Shown piece after piece: positions 38,206 to 49,633 of a stretch of DNA of 64,000 nucleotides (positions are counted from its first letter, which is position 1; each line of letters starts with the position of its first letter). The notes beneath the pieces were generated by a model. That model did not search any database, was not told where the DNA came from, and saw only the letters and a list, made by a program, of their open reading frames with translations. Made by a program: the position numbers and the translations under genes. Source of the stretch: Enoplolaimus lenunculus (taxonomy: Eukaryota; Nematoda; Enoplea; Enoplida; Thoracostomopsidae); NCBI GenBank assembly GCA_030248215.1, contig JASANG010001627.1, positions 62,001-126,000 on the forward strand, in the 5' to 3' direction.

Positions 38206-41200
38206 GAACAACAAAAACAACAGCAACAACAATATAATAAAGAACAACAAAAACAAGATAGTGACGATGCAGATGATAATGGGGGATTGTCAATATTACT
38301 TGATCAACTCAGCGAAACTGCACGTCGTGCGAAAGCACACACTGGAGATAATTGGGACGAGGAGGATATGGATATTGAAGATAGTGGGGTTGTGGTTCCA
38401 GGAGCACCTAATGCACCATATGTCGCAATTAGCAGCCAACAATTTGCACCAAGAAAACAAGGGATCGACTTGAAAACGAACTCTGCCGGCGGAACTGGAA
38501 ATTTGGCCATTTCAAAGCAGCCTGTGACTCAAGCGAGAACTGTGGCGATAGCGCAGGCGATCAAACGAGCTTTGAATGGACAAGAAACCGTCGGAGATAA
38601 AGTGTTGCTGAGCGCCCACGGGTTGTGGGAAAATATTGAACGGAGACGATTGGAGGCAGCTAGCTCCGCAAAAGGGTACGTCTAACTCGTGGACCTAGCT
38701 AGGATTTTGGAAAGGGGAATTAAAAATTCCGAAAGGAACGATTTGTTATGTGATATTTGGATGTACGTAGATTAGGCTGGGATCACTGTGTTGACGGCAC
38801 GTACCTCGGTGTCTGCAGGTTAGATTGCTTTATAAGAGATTTTTATTGGTATTTGTTGTGTTCGAACAACGATGAAATTCTAGTTTGTGATTCGAATCCA
38901 ATTGAACGTAGTTGCTTTTAGAATTATACTAGCTGGAATTTTTTGCCGGATTCTTTGTCGAAATTCAGGTTTTCGGACTTGCAAAACGATTCAAGTAGCG
39001 CATCAGGCCAGTGGTTAGGTAAGTTTTCTGGTAAATGTTCAATATTTTGGTATCTGTCACACTTTTATGTAAATGTTTTATGCTCTTGTGTTATTCAGAT
39101 TTTCAGGGATAACATTCCAAGCTCGGAACAGTCCATTGCGGTAAAACAGTCTGACGTCACAGCGCAAATTCCGCAATTTTTATTAGACGAAAAGTCGAGA
39201 GCCGCATTCGAGCGATCATTCAATGAAGATCGTTTGAAGCGCCGCTCGCGTTCTCGTGATCGTTCGCATCGATCGCGTGAACGACGTCCGTACGAGACGC
39301 ACGACGTCGACATGCGACGTTCGCCGCGCGATCGCCGACGCTCACGATCACGCGAACGTCGATCGCGATCACGTGAACGTCGATCGCGATCACGTGGTCG
39401 ATTTCAACGATCACGTGATCGACGGTCGCGATCAGGAGATCGATATTCACGATCACGTGATCGGCGCTCGCGATCCCGTGGTAGACGTTCGCGATCTCAT
39501 GGCAGACGATCGTATGAGCGACGCGACACATCTCGTGATCGACGCACACCGTCACGTGATCGTTGCCGCAGTGGATCTCGTTCACACGGAAGCGTATCAT
39601 CGATCACTGATCAGGGGAGTAAAAGTGCAGGTCCGACTACCGACATCAGCAATCGAAAACAAATTGTTACACTGCGCGATGTCGCTTACGGTACGTTCTT
39701 GTTTGTACAGTAGTTGCGCTATTCCGTGTTTGTGCTACTATACTGTGTTGCAGGGTGCAACCGGAATTACATTTTACCGGAACCAGAATTTGAAAAAATT
39801 ACCGGAAACGGAACTGGAACCCTAACGGGTAAGTGAAAGTTAGATGCCATTAAAATTGATTTTAGTTTTCTTCTTGCAGTATTATTGGTGAAATAACCCT
39901 GGTTGGAGATAGGTAATCACTTTATCAGCTGTGTTTTAGATTTTCATAACCCACGGAAGCGAAATCAACTTTCAATGGTTTATTTTCGGCGATAGTCAAG
40001 GTTTGCATACTATATTGATGAAATCTATTTAATTTTTTCCGTCAATTTTAGTCTAACATTTTAATTTCCTCCGACCAAATTTTAATACCGGAAGTTTAAT
40101 TCCGGTAAAAATTTACCGGAACCGGAAGGTGAAAAACGACGGAACCGGAATTCCGGCTGCACTCTACTGTGTTGTTCTGTTAACAGTGGTTGGTTCAAGT
40201 GCACGGGCACAAAATATCAGGCATTGTTAGCGATTATTTTATGTAAAGGATTGTGTAGTAGAATTAACTTGAGCCACGTTGTTTATAACGCATTACGTAT
40301 TACCGGCAACCAGCGTTCCATCAAGAAACCAGCTTTCGTCGGAACCGGAACCGGAGTTTAAAACAATTTTCATTACCGAATTGCTGATGTACTATTTAGA
40401 GAACTAACCAAATAGCCAAAAAGTGCGTCAAACGGATTGTTAGCAATTTCATCATGAAGTTTGTCGAAACAGAAACAGTAATTGAATTTTTGCAGGAATT
40501 CCGGCCGGAACGGGAATCCCGGCCGGAACAGGAATCCCAGTAAAACTCTAGGAGCAGCCCTTTTGATGGGAAGCCCTTGTTTGAAATGGTTACGAATTGC
40601 TTATCATTGACATGGTGCTTCTTGCAGGTTGTATTTGAGAGCACGACGCCGTACTGTGGTGTGTTTTTTAGGATTTTTTAAACCTGTACATATTCGTAAG
40701 TATGGAAATATTTTGTTGCAGTAAACGTTATTGTGTGAATATATACATAGCTAAACCATAGGTTTCGTGTTGAAGTTGTGTAATTATGGTGCATTTACTA
40801 GTCTCAACAATAACTCTTTAAAGCCAAAGAGCCATTCGCTGGAAAGCGTAAGTATTATTGAAAACCCCAGTGGGTTAACAGACTCAATTTCCAGCTATAA
40901 TACTGAACAGAATGCGTTTAACAAAGAACAATATTAGAAGTACTGTTCAAGCATAGACATCAACACTACGGAAACGCATTAATCACATATTTATCTTTAA
41001 TACCTGCTCACGTTTATTTTTCTCTGTTGTTGTTCGCCTTGTTTGACTGTCTTCTGCAGGGGAGATTTGTGATCTCTGAATATTCGTTTCGAGCAGCGGC
41101 TGAATTTCCAGAGAAAACCGTCGTTGTTGTTCGTATACCATTGTTTTATGGTCTGATGCTCATTTACCTTTGTTATATGATGGTGCACTGACATTTTCAC

Positions 41201-44200
41201 TGGGTTGCTCGCTTTGCCGTAATAGAAAAACCCTAAACATGACCTGACCCGGTGCTTAGAATGCGTGTTCATGTTTTGTTTTTGAGCAATATTTCGAGCA
41301 ATATTTCGTAGTGGATGACCGATGTTCCGTTCAGAATCATTCTGAACTAATGTTTAGATTCTATCATTGCTGCAACATTCGCAATACAGATTTTGGCGAT
41401 AGTTATATCAAGATGTGGCGTATTTTATTTGCACTCGACATACGGCTGCGGTTTATAAATTTTACATTGCCGGATACTTTTTACTGCGACGTATGTCATA
41501 ACTCTGTTATAGCAAATAATACTGCAGTAGTATGACCAACTTTTACAACCATATTTTAATTCTATTTGCGTATTTCTGCCATTCGTTTTCAGTGGCATAG
41601 CAAAAAAGACTGGCTGAAATTTTGAAAAAATATCGTATTTTTACGACGGCGAATAAGTCAAAATAAACTGTATAGAATAGCATTATGGTGTCTGTCACTC
41701 AAATTCAGAAAGTTACTGAAATACAACTGTAATAATTTTAGCTTTTCGTTTATGCACCATGTTGGTAATGGCGTTTTCCAGTGATGCATTACTACAATAA
41801 GCGCAATGAAATTGGGATTTTATTAAGAACAGGACCAAATGGTCACATTTTTTGATCATAACACGCGCCGATTTATCTTTTTCCATTGCTATTCATATCG
41901 ACTCGAATAGATTTGTTTATGAAGTGTTTGGCTTTGGACGCTAAAATACGGAAAATTGTTTCATATTTTCCAGCCTTTTCAGTCTAAGATGTGCAGTTAT
42001 AATTATGTTGCACTGAAACAAAACGATTGCCATGACTATATTATGGTTTGCATGGAGATTTGCTTGCGTTGCGTTGGGGTGCATTGCTAAGCGTAAACTG
42101 GTATTGTTATTGACGTTACTCAGTGTAACAACCTCAAATTTATATTGAAACCGGCCTGATTATCAGCGTTTACCTGAGAGAAGCAAGCGCGTACAAATTG
42201 CGTTGTATAACAGTTAAGTTTGAATTTATTAGTACATATGTGATTTGAATTGAACGCGTTACGAGTTTTCGAAATCAATTAACAAGTAATAATTATAACT
42301 AAATGCAGAAACTGTACAAACATGAATACATACAAACATGTATTTCGTTAGAAATTGGGACAGTTGCAACGCGTGCGTGATTGTTGTTATGGTTTAATTT
42401 AGTCACTCGGCCCTTTTGACAGAAATTCGGCAACACTGCGAATGAAACAACTAAACCAATTCTACGTAGATACTAAACAATTGCTAAGCTATGGATAGGA
42501 ATAGAGCTGTATATATTTAAACTCATAAAACTTAAAACTCATGCTACCCGACAGCCGTGAAATTTGACGGAAGTTAATCGATTTCGAAAACTTATGACGT
42601 TCCTGTTGTTTAGTACAATTGCTTATCAGACAGAGCCACTGTTGCTTATAGCGGCCGTATTTTCCACGGAAATTTTGGAAATATTTATTCTGTGCACTGA
42701 TGGTTTTAGATTCGTTTGTTCTATGGCGCTTTGAAAAATGACATGTTAGCGCTAGGCTTAGGAATAAAATTTTGTAGTTCTAATAATCGCTGCATCAACT
42801 TAGTATTACTGGAATTCTTTCAGAAGGATTGAAGAGTCGATTAATCTTCGGTGGTGTAAAATTTGCCCTTGATTGTCGGTTTGTATCATGCAATTCAGTT
42901 TGTGTTTTATTTTGTTTTGTTTAACTGCTGTTTCAGGTCGGCAGCCACGGAACAATCCTAGCAATAAATCTTCTATATCATCTACACTGAAGCGTAACAG
43001 CAGGAATGAAGAACAAGGGGAAGCAACGGGAAGAATTTCTAAAACAGATGGAGAAAACCATAAACGACGCCTTTCAACAAAACAAGCTGAATTACCTAAA
43101 GGATCTGTTTTATATCGAAGAACGGTGTTTACGTTGCCTACGCGCAGAGCTGGAGGTGCTGGAAGCAGAAGAGGCCTTGTAAGTCGCGGGAATCTGGCTA
43201 GTAGAGCAAGTCGTTTATCAGGAAAACCAGAGTTGACCCCTGCGGTAAGTTTCCGGTTGGGAAGCCGGTTGCGAGGTCGTAGTAATACTGAACGAGGAGG
43301 TAGGATTGTTACAAGGTATCAAGTAATCAATAGGGCTTTCCAAGAGCAAACAGGTGCGGATCGAAAATGGAGCTCAAGTGGGTCTGAACAGAAAGATGAA
43401 AATCAAACAAGGGAGGACGGGGTGAGAAATAAAGAGGTGGGTGGCCGGCATGATGAACGGCAAAAATCGCGGTGGTCTGATTCTGACGATGAGGATACGA
43501 CAGACAAAAGAGGTCAGCTAAATCGAAACTCACAGGTAGAAGATGAATCGAAATTTGGCGAAGAAGTTGTGGAATGCAGCGGCGGTGGGAAGTGGTCGGA
43601 TTCATCGGATGAAAATTGTGGCAAGATCAAAGGGAAAGCCGGGGAAATCAAAGGGGAAAGCGGCAAGATGAAAGGGGTAAGCGGAGTGGCGTCTGCTGGT
43701 GGCACTAGCGGTGGCAGAACTGCGCATGTAGATGACAATAACGTTGACGATGATGTAGTCGTAATATCAATTGAAGAAAGTGAAGAAGAAGAAAGATCCG
43801 CAGGCAGCTACGGTATGACTGGACAAGATAGCGTCACATTGAACAAAAGTACAGAAGTGAATAGCGACGAAGGAAAATCACAAGAAACAAGCGAAAAAAA
43901 ATCAAAACAATTGCAACACGAAAAAATAGAAGAATGCGAAGTAGGAGAAAAGGAGGACGAAGACAATCAAATTGTTCAAGAACAAGTACGCGCGATTTTG
44001 TCACAGTCGATTTTCTACGACGAAGCGACTCCGGAAGAAATTGAGCGAGAGAAGCAAAAAAAGCACAAGAAGAAAAGAGACATCCTGCAATCGGAAGAAA
44101 CCGAGATGGAACTGGTCAAAGGTGTAAGCGATGAAAATGAAGAGGGAAAAAATGGAGAAGAATGTGAAAAACAAACACAAGATGATATTACTATTGTGTT

Positions 44201-45165
44201 TGAAGACGAGTCAAGAGGAGCTAAAGATGGCGAAGTTAAGGCGGTTGAGCTGGAACATGATGTGGTTGAAGTCTTAAAGAAAATTCAGAAAACTGAAGAT
44301 GCCAGTGGTGAAAAGAAGAATCTTCCTGTTGAAGATTTGATAGATCTTGATTCTCAACCAGATCTGACAGAAGAGAATTTCAATGGTAAGTGTAATTAAG
44401 AAATTTTTGATCCTTACACTTCCAGGCAACATGTGAACATATTCAGGTTTTTAGCTAGTTTTAGCGTAAAGTTGGCTACTGCTTGTAGTTGATGCAGAAC
44501 TGCAGGGAGAAAATAGGATTCAGCGTGTTTGGTTGTGTAAAGTCTAATTATATCCAAAGCGTTGACCGATTTCGTTGTGACTCATGGGCGTAGTCAGATT
44601 TGACATAGGGAGGGTATGTCCTTATGCAAAAAGAATTTTTTTGACTTGTACAGTCCACAAGTTCATTCTCAAAACTGTTATACATAAACTTTTATGTCTC
44701 TCCAGAAATTTCTTGATGTGATATGTTGCTTGTTTCCGTCACGTTTTATACGCCCCTATGGTACGATTTAAATTTAGCAGATTTGCTAATGAAATATGAT
44801 TTTTAATCAAGCTGTTTTTTATATTTCGCGAGTTGAGAAATTCGGGTCTTTTCAAGGATTTTTCGATTGAGCACGTTTTTCTGCAAAATTACAAATTGCA
44901 ATAATGTTATAACTTTTTATTATGTGACCAAGTGCAACTTGAGCTTTATTCTATATACGTTTAACTGAAAAATGTATGGTTATTTTGTGTTCATCAGGTA
45001 GTACGTGTTTCAAAATTAATGCACGAGTGATTTCTTGACAAACTATGGTGTGCAGTAAAGTGTTCCATGACGAAGATATGCGAACGTTAAAAATAGCGAT
45101 TACATTTTTCTGTGTATTTTTCAGACGATTTTGTTGAAGAAATGCGTGTAATTGAAGAAGTTTAA
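18361..45165 (+). CDS. ZNF318: ZNF318-like matrin-type zinc finger, coiled-coil and RS-rich protein (multi-exon, 5' end not found)
   Basis: Probable nuclear protein like vertebrate ZNF318. Exons: 18361-18550, 18918-19046, 19447-19686, 20357-21262, 21597-21663, 21969-22239, 29212-29328, 29679-29801, 30286-30879, 31266-31365, 31885-32003, 33607-33768, 37819-38675, 38969 to about 39013/39018, 39107-39690, 42937-44385, 45125-45165. Phases agree except at one junction near 39019. Total about 1,997 residues. In order: acidic start; Pro/Gly/His-rich exon; Lys/Glu-rich coiled coils (about residues 560-680); basic Ser-rich block; finger 1 (HWCAVCNQLF..HMHGASH, end of the 30286 exon); a DQYDRPW linker; finger 2 (YCKLCKHFSGD..HIKSKEH), then NPNYEQRIRLDKAAGLT. 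Both fingers are C-x2-C-x12-H-x5-H. The linker and post-finger segment closely resemble ZNF318. Poly-Asn/Gln, RS-rich and acidic regions follow. Orthology of the outer parts is inferred from exon phase and strand. Confidence 0.78.
19894..20103. mobile_element. old short copy of the CAGGGTGCA hAT-like family
   Basis: Begins CAGGGAGCAACCGGGATTCCGG and ends TTTTGGTTGCACTCTG, in the intron between exons 19447-19686 and 20357-21262. The interior 'tacctat' and 'ttatttcacgaataat' words match other copies. Flanking octamers do not match well, which suggests age. Confidence 0.65.
26362..26675. mobile_element. degraded copy of the CAGGGTGCA hAT-like family
   Basis: Opens CACGGTACACCCGGAATTCTGG and closes near CTGTTGCACCCCG. 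The interior shares 'catcata.gtttccc', 'tgcatttgtttcaggattttgg' and the CCGGTA words with the 17372 copy. No matching target octamers, so it is old. Confidence 0.6.
26985..27285. mobile_element. right-truncated copy of the CAGGGTGCA hAT-like family
   Basis: Begins CAGGGTGCCACTGGAATTCCGG and matches the 28792 copy closely through 'gccacttgtactcc.aatataagcca' and 'aaaatgaaatttttggtgaaatgca'. It then stops without the right terminal repeat. Confidence 0.7.
28232..28310 (+). repeat. tRNA-derived SINE-like segment
   Basis: TAGCTAAGTGG (28242-28252) fits a pol III A box and GGCTGTCAAATC (28283-28294) is a B-box-like match at tRNA spacing. A related phrase, 'cccaccc.aa.gact.g', recurs about 180 bp downstream. 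No complete tRNA fold is evident. Confidence 0.4.
28792..29188. mobile_element. young non-autonomous hAT-like element, perfect TSD, next to an exon
   Basis: A 397-bp element begins CAGGGTGCAACCGGAATTCCGG and ends AATTCCGGTTGCACCCTG. It is flanked by perfect octamers TTTTCGAA (28784-28791 and 29189-29196). Its right end lies 23 bp before the ZNF318-like exon at 29212, so only a short CTATTTTTATTGCAG tract of original intron separates element and exon. Confidence 0.92.
32183..32960. mobile_element. hAT-like element (CAGGGTTCCAA family) hosting a nested insertion
   Basis: Begins CAGGGTTCCAATTTTACAG and ends TTTCGGATTCCTG. Flanks are TTAGACTG (32175-32182) and TTAGACTC (32961-32968), a 7/8 match. 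Without the nested element it is about 410 bp. 'Gaaacaggaacaggaat' near its right end recurs near 12020 and 40460. It lies in the intron between exons 31885-32003 and 33607-33768. Confidence 0.7.
32319..32677. mobile_element. nested hAT-like element with GGATTCGG-rich ends
   Basis: Opens CAGCATGGCAACAAAG and closes ATTTGGTGCCACCCTG, imperfect inverted repeats. Flanks GTTTACCG and TTTCACCG match 6/8. Repeated 'ttcggattcgg' words lie near both ends. It was inserted into the older element at 32183-32960. Confidence 0.65.
34186..37700 (-). mobile_element. Ingi/L1Tc-like LINE, near full length, frameshifted, antisense in the intron
   Basis: A non-LTR retrotransposon lies antisense in the intron between exons 33607-33768 and 37819-38675. 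From its 5' end it encodes a leader starting at 37652, a 2A-like motif, a Cys-rich PHD/zinc-finger-like segment (HCCYC..CKEC..CLRC) and an APE-type endonuclease (MQWNCNGIG, ILGDFNAHNELW, SSDHVPI). Then come reverse transcriptase (SYRPVSLL, HGFRPGHSTT, GVPHGS, SYADDFTVY) and a C-terminal part (TYKAVGRSVINYACPVW, LRSEYSFML, PHNTIHLFNC), ending SQLLDL and stop at 34237. The frame shifts several times: at the start of the endonuclease near 37140, near 35597 inside the RT, and downstream. There is also an in-frame stop near 35493. It is therefore dead but not ancient. Exact ends and target duplication were not resolved. Confidence 0.9.
37440..37466 (-). other. 2A-like ribosome-skipping motif of the LINE
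   Basis: Residues 63-71 of the LINE leader end in GIEQNPGP after a hydrophobic run LLILALLFIT. This fits the 2A signature (D/G-V/I-E-x-N-P-G-P), at which ribosomes release the chain before the final proline. 2A at the N-terminus is known in L1Tc of trypanosomes and in some CR1-type LINEs. The usual Asp is Gly here, so activity is uncertain. Confidence 0.65.
38173..38204 (+). repeat. (AAT)n microsatellite encoding poly-Asn
   Basis: About ten AAT triplets in exon 37819-38675 encode ten Asn, followed by CAA/AAC-rich Gln/Lys repeats (KEQQKQQQQQ). The reading frame is kept. The tract length is likely to vary between individuals. Confidence 0.85.
39751..40166. mobile_element. non-autonomous hAT-like element, CAGGGTGCAA family, perfect TSD
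   Basis: A 416-bp element begins CAGGGTGCAACCGGAATTAC and ends GAATTCCGGCTGCACTCTA. It is flanked by perfect octamers CTGTGTTG (39743-39750 and 40167-40174). The interior has CCGGAACCGG blocks at both ends. It sits 60 bp after the donor of exon 39107-39690. Confidence 0.85.
40167..42936 (+). other. remainder of the intron before the acidic C-terminal exon
   Basis: AT-rich intron with a repeat fragment at about 40330-40555 carrying 'ggaattccggccggaac' words, related to the ends of the 32183 element. No other gene was recognised. The ORFs at 40997-41272 and 41311-41535 lack any motif. Confidence 0.5.
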
Positions 45166-45225
45166 CGCTAATTTTTGGCTAAAATTGATGTTTTCGACAA
45201 TTGAATGTTGCAAACTACAATGGTT

Positions 45226-45231
45226 AATAAA
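45226..45231 (+). promoter_or_regulatory. polyadenylation signal AATAAA of the ZNF318-like gene
   Basis: A canonical hexamer about 60 bp after the stop codon at 45163-45165 implies a very short 3' UTR. Confidence 0.65.
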
Positions 45232-45955
45232 AGTACGCGATATTAAATTTTGTTTTACGAAGTATGGTTGGTGGGCTGCACGGCAGAGGACAGACACCGC
45301 ATTTTGTTGAAGTACTAGAAATGGATGTGTCGAAATTTTTCATGGAAGAAAGACAGATTTACGCCGAAATTTCTTTGCAATGATATGTCATTTGAGTAAT
45401 GGCATCATGGGCTGAGTAGTCTAGGACGCAGTCTGGCGATGCAGCTGAAGATGTGAATTTTGGCGCGGGATCTGACCGGTGATATCCAACGAAATACAGA
45501 TAAAAATGAGGCTGGACGTATGGTTATTATCGTCGAAAACCAGTTGACTGTGGTCGCAAGGAAGTCTGTTGTTTTGGGTTGCCGTATGGCAGATGTTGCC
45601 ATGTTTTGACAATAAAATTGTGCTGAGAGTCTTTATGAAATAATCGTGAAATTTGTTAAATTTATCGGTAAATTTGATGGTGATTAGTAATTTTGGGTGA
45701 TTTTTATTGTTGTGTTTTACTGATGCATAAATGGAAGCTTGAAATTTCCCGAAATGTGATGGTCGGGTATTGAGTGAGATGTCGGTTGGACGCCTTATAG
45801 AATTGCAATTGAAACACAATTTAAGATTAAGTTTTTTTCAGTTGGTGTAGTGGAAATTTGTTTTGTGCTCAACGGGTGTTTTTGTGGCATGTTTCAGTCC
45901 TTAGTATGTTTGTGGTGTTCAATTTTATCAAACACACTTATGTAGATATATCTTG
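45232..45955. other. downstream flank with unrecognised ORFs
   Basis: A 39-codon plus-strand ORF (about 45265-45384, MVGGLHGRGQTPHFVEV) and a 132-codon minus-strand ORF (45421-45819) are present. Neither has a motif I know. The plus ORF has fairly gene-like composition and could be a lost exon or alternative 3' UTR sequence. Confidence 0.3.
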
Positions 45956-46344
45956 CAGGGATGTGCGGTCTCGGTCTCGGTAAGTCTCGGGATTTAGCTG
46001 GTCTCCGTCTCGGTCACGGTTTTTTGTGTGTTGTTAGGTTTCAAAGCGAGCCCAAAGGAGAAAGACAAGTTCCCGTTCTTTCTGCTCAACATTCACAATA
46101 AACGGACGTCAGTTGTATTGGTTGATCTTTTGACTATACATTTTCGCTGGTTTTAGTAATATTGTTATTAGCAAATTTTGCGGTAATTTTTGTGTTTAAT
46201 ATAAATTCTAAGCAGATGCAACATTTTATTATGCTTGAATTACACAGAAGTACGAAAAAACATTCAAAACTTTTGTTAGAAAAAATTATTATTCATGCTC
46301 GGTAACGGTGAAAAATTTACAGAGACCGAGACCTCACTTCCCTG
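45956..46344. mobile_element. non-autonomous hAT-like element, CAGGGATG family, perfect TSD
   Basis: A 389-bp element begins CAGGGATGTGCGGTCTCGG and ends GAGACCTCACTTCCCTG. It is flanked by perfect octamers ATATCTTG (45948-45955 and 46345-46352). It shares its left half with the copy at 10541. No coding capacity. Confidence 0.88.
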
Positions 46345-47421
46345 ATATCTTGCGTATTTATGTATGTACGTACCTGTGCAGAATTTATATTTTGAAACCT
46401 GGTGTTTATATTCCACATGTTGTGCTGGGTATATATTCTGCAACAGACTTCCAGAAGTACCAAGATTTTGTATCTTGGTGAATGTGTTTAATTTTGATTG
46501 TCACTGTTCGGTAGTTCGAAAGTTGCAAAACGTATCACCAATTGGTCATAGATGCTGCACGCATTTGAGAAAATGGCAGAAACCTGTTGCGTCCAGTTAA
46601 ATGGTCATGGCACTTATATTCTTGGGAGCGCATGCAGCGGTACGAGCTGTTGGCACTTCCAGGGCATTAACGCAAAATATGTTGTATCGTGCGGCGTATT
46701 TTTGCGCATTTTACATCTGTTGTGGTTTTTTAATTTGCTTTTTGGTTTTGACAGTAAAGGCATCAGGTACCGTTTTAGTACAAGCATAAATTTTTTCGAT
46801 GATATATATGCATTCCACGTTTTTGTTTTGTTGGGTATCGCGTTATGTGTGTGTGGCAGTCGACATGTGCGTAGCCAGGATACAGAAAAGGGGTCATGTT
46901 CTATAAAAATCTCGAAGGGGGTTCTTGTGTTACCAACTGAAACAAATTCTTAAAACTGGACAAACAATCAAACGGGGGTTTGAGCAGCAAACCCACCCCT
47001 GTGGCGTGGCTACGACACCGTTGACGCAATGATATCTTATCAATGGCGCTAGGGTGATTAATACGATTTTTAATGAATTTAATATGTTTGTGTTTTAGCG
47101 AGTTCAACAACAACACAAATCTACAAACTCAAAATGTAACTTCCGTGAAAGATATGTGCGATATGAGTTTGAAACCGGGCCTATTAGTCGTTTTTTGTTA
47201 TGATCTGTGTCCGTATTCATAAACGTGTATAACGCCTATCAGATCACCGGTTGGTGATGGGCCTTCTAGCTTTCAGTCAAGCGAATGGTGAGTGTCCAAA
47301 TTTAACACATTTTCTTCTTTGCCGTTTTTGAGATCCGCAACTGCGGAATTCGTCAGTTTATAAACTTATCACTGACTGCTGACAGGTGCGACGCACGTTT
47401 GAGAACACTGACTGTAAAGAG
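46345..47421. other. intergenic, nothing recognised
   Basis: Overlapping short ORFs (46364-46600, 46552-46953) are open in several frames but carry no family motif. Confidence 0.35.
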
Positions 47422-48860
47422 TAGTGATGGGCGTCGGATATTTTTTTATATCCGGTTATCCGGCGATTCTCGCTGGATATTTATCCGGATATCTAAAATT
47501 ATATTTTCTGTTTCAGATTTCCAAAACTCGACTTTGCGTTTTTTTGTTTCCGAACCTAAATTTTCGTTTCTGAAGCACTTGTTTTAACTTGTTGCTCTGA
47601 ATTAAGTACCCTGAGCAGCAAGCTGATTAATTTGAGCGTAAAAGATATCATTCTATAAATCGTTAATCATGAAACTGCCTCAAAAGTTCTGGGTATTCGG
47701 CTCAGAAGATTGCTACTGACTTATTAATACTTGCGTTGGCCATCTGAAATTGTGTTGATTTGGTTTGTCTCTGTCTGATTTAAACCAGTGCAACTGAGAT
47801 TCTATCGAATGTCGCCCTTCACTTGAACTATATATACATAAGTCGTTTTACGTTCCAAGAAAAAAGCCATATTGATGTATACTTACGCTAAATCATACAA
47901 ACATAAGCCTGTGGTACTTTTGGTGGTGCCCAACCTTTAACGAAGATCCAGAAATTTCTGACGGGGGGCAAATGTTAAACGCAAGTTTTCACCAAAAGAT
48001 TTTCTGAGCGGAAAAATTGTTTGATAGGGGCCATATCATTTTTGTACGGAAAATATTCTGAGAAGAGGAAAATAGTAAGATACGGACCTTATCATTTTAT
48101 CACGAAACAATTTTCTTATTGGGAAATTTTGTACGATAGGGACGTTATCATTTTATCACAAAAAATTTCTGAAAGTTGGCATACGCACCTCTGCTCTCTC
48201 TTAATCCGCTAGTTTTCGCTTTTTCACTAGACAGTAATAGAGTAGGCTTTGTACTATCGAAGCGTAATGCCGAAGAAGCGTAGCGCTGAGTTGAATTGCG
48301 TGAATTTTTGCGTTGAATGAATGCTTTAGCACTCCTAATTTACTATTAAATTTTGAATTATTTTTACTTTAAAACAAAACTAAAGACTAGTAACAAGTCC
48401 ATTTCATCAAACGAATGAAACTGTTTACGACCGAGCTGGCGACTGTATCCAGTAGAATGTAAGAAAAGAAATTTTTTCAATATACTGAATTATAAAAACC
48501 TTTCTGACTCTAACTATATTCCTAAGCCTACGCCTAAGCCAAGCAAAAAAAATTGGTCTAAAGCTTAAGCTTATTCTATTTAAGTCCCACAGAAAAACGT
48601 TCCGCCCTTGATTTTTACATGGGCCCTAATTATGATTGGAAAAATAACGAATGTCGAACAACTCTAAATTTTACAAACAATATACACCAAAGAAACAGAT
48701 GTACTCACGAAAAACTCACGAAAAAAGTTGATGAAACAATGCAAATTATTCCTAAGAAATTTTTACACAATAGCATATCGGATTTATAAATACATATTTT
48801 CTTTCGGATACTTGCAGATCCGGATTTTTTTCATATCCGGTTATCCGGTGCCCATCTATA
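47422..48860. mobile_element. 1.4-kb non-autonomous hAT-like element with ATATCCGG-rich ends, perfect TSD
   Basis: Begins TAGTGATGGGCGTCGGATAT and ends CCGGTGCCCATCTATA. It is flanked by perfect octamers GTAAAGAG (47414-47421 and 48861-48868). Both ends contain 'atatccggttatccgg' subterminal repeats. The interior has three related blocks around 'ttatcattttatcac' at 48.0-48.2 kb but no transposase. A fragment of the same family lies at about 51530-51890. Confidence 0.85.
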
Positions 48861-48868
48861 GTAAAGAG

Positions 48869-49633
48869 GGGGCGTTTGAGATATGATGCGGAAATCTCAC
48901 TAGCCAGGACCCGAACGATATTTTCGTGCTAAACCATAATGCAAATTATTGATCCTTTAGGGGCGGGCTAGGCGAATGCCCCTTTTCGATATACCAAAAT
49001 TCTTATCATTAATTTTATCGTATTTCAAGCAGTAGGTATGCTTTCGATTTTCACTTGCTCAATGTACCGTGAGTTGTTACGGATGTTTTCAACAAAATTG
49101 TTAATCCTGTATAATCTGGTGCGCGATAAAACACCTACTTGACGGCTAGCTGTATTTGTTTGGTGTTTTGTTGTTATATGCTCTATTGCGGTTAGATTTG
49201 CCAAAATTTCCAGTTCTTATATTATTTGTGAATTGTATTATGCTCTTTTGTTGAGTAAAAGTGCATCCAGGTGCTACTTTGGCCAGTTCTGTTAAGGTTG
49301 AAAGCCAAAGTAATGCTTGCTCAAGACTGTGTGGACCAGAATGAAACTTGAAATTCCGGTTGCAGTATTTTTCACTTTAATTCCGGTTGCGGCATTTTTC
49401 ACCTTCCAGTTCCGGTAAATTTTTACCGCAATTACATAAAAATTTCGGTTTTGAATTTGGTCGGTAAAAGCATTTTGCTAAAAAATAGCGATAAAGATAA
49501 AATTGATTTTGTTAGTTACTATAGTATCAGAGGCGTAGGTAAACAAAATTTGCCGGAGCCGATGGTGAATGTAGAGATGATGCGAAATTTTAGGCAGTTA
49601 AAATGATGTTTAATTTTCTATGTCAGACTGAAA
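48869..49633. other. intergenic with a fragment of the CAGGGTGCA repeat
   Basis: A degraded CCGGTT-rich fragment at about 49346-49470 contains AATTCCGGTTGC and CCGGTAAATTTTTACCG, both typical of the CAGGGTGCA family. No gene was recognised. Confidence 0.5.

Noticed and set aside
39220-39825. Long opposite-strand and alternative-frame ORFs over the RS exon
   Set aside because: They arise from palindromic repeats of the RS coding sequence and read as His/Asp/Val repeats.
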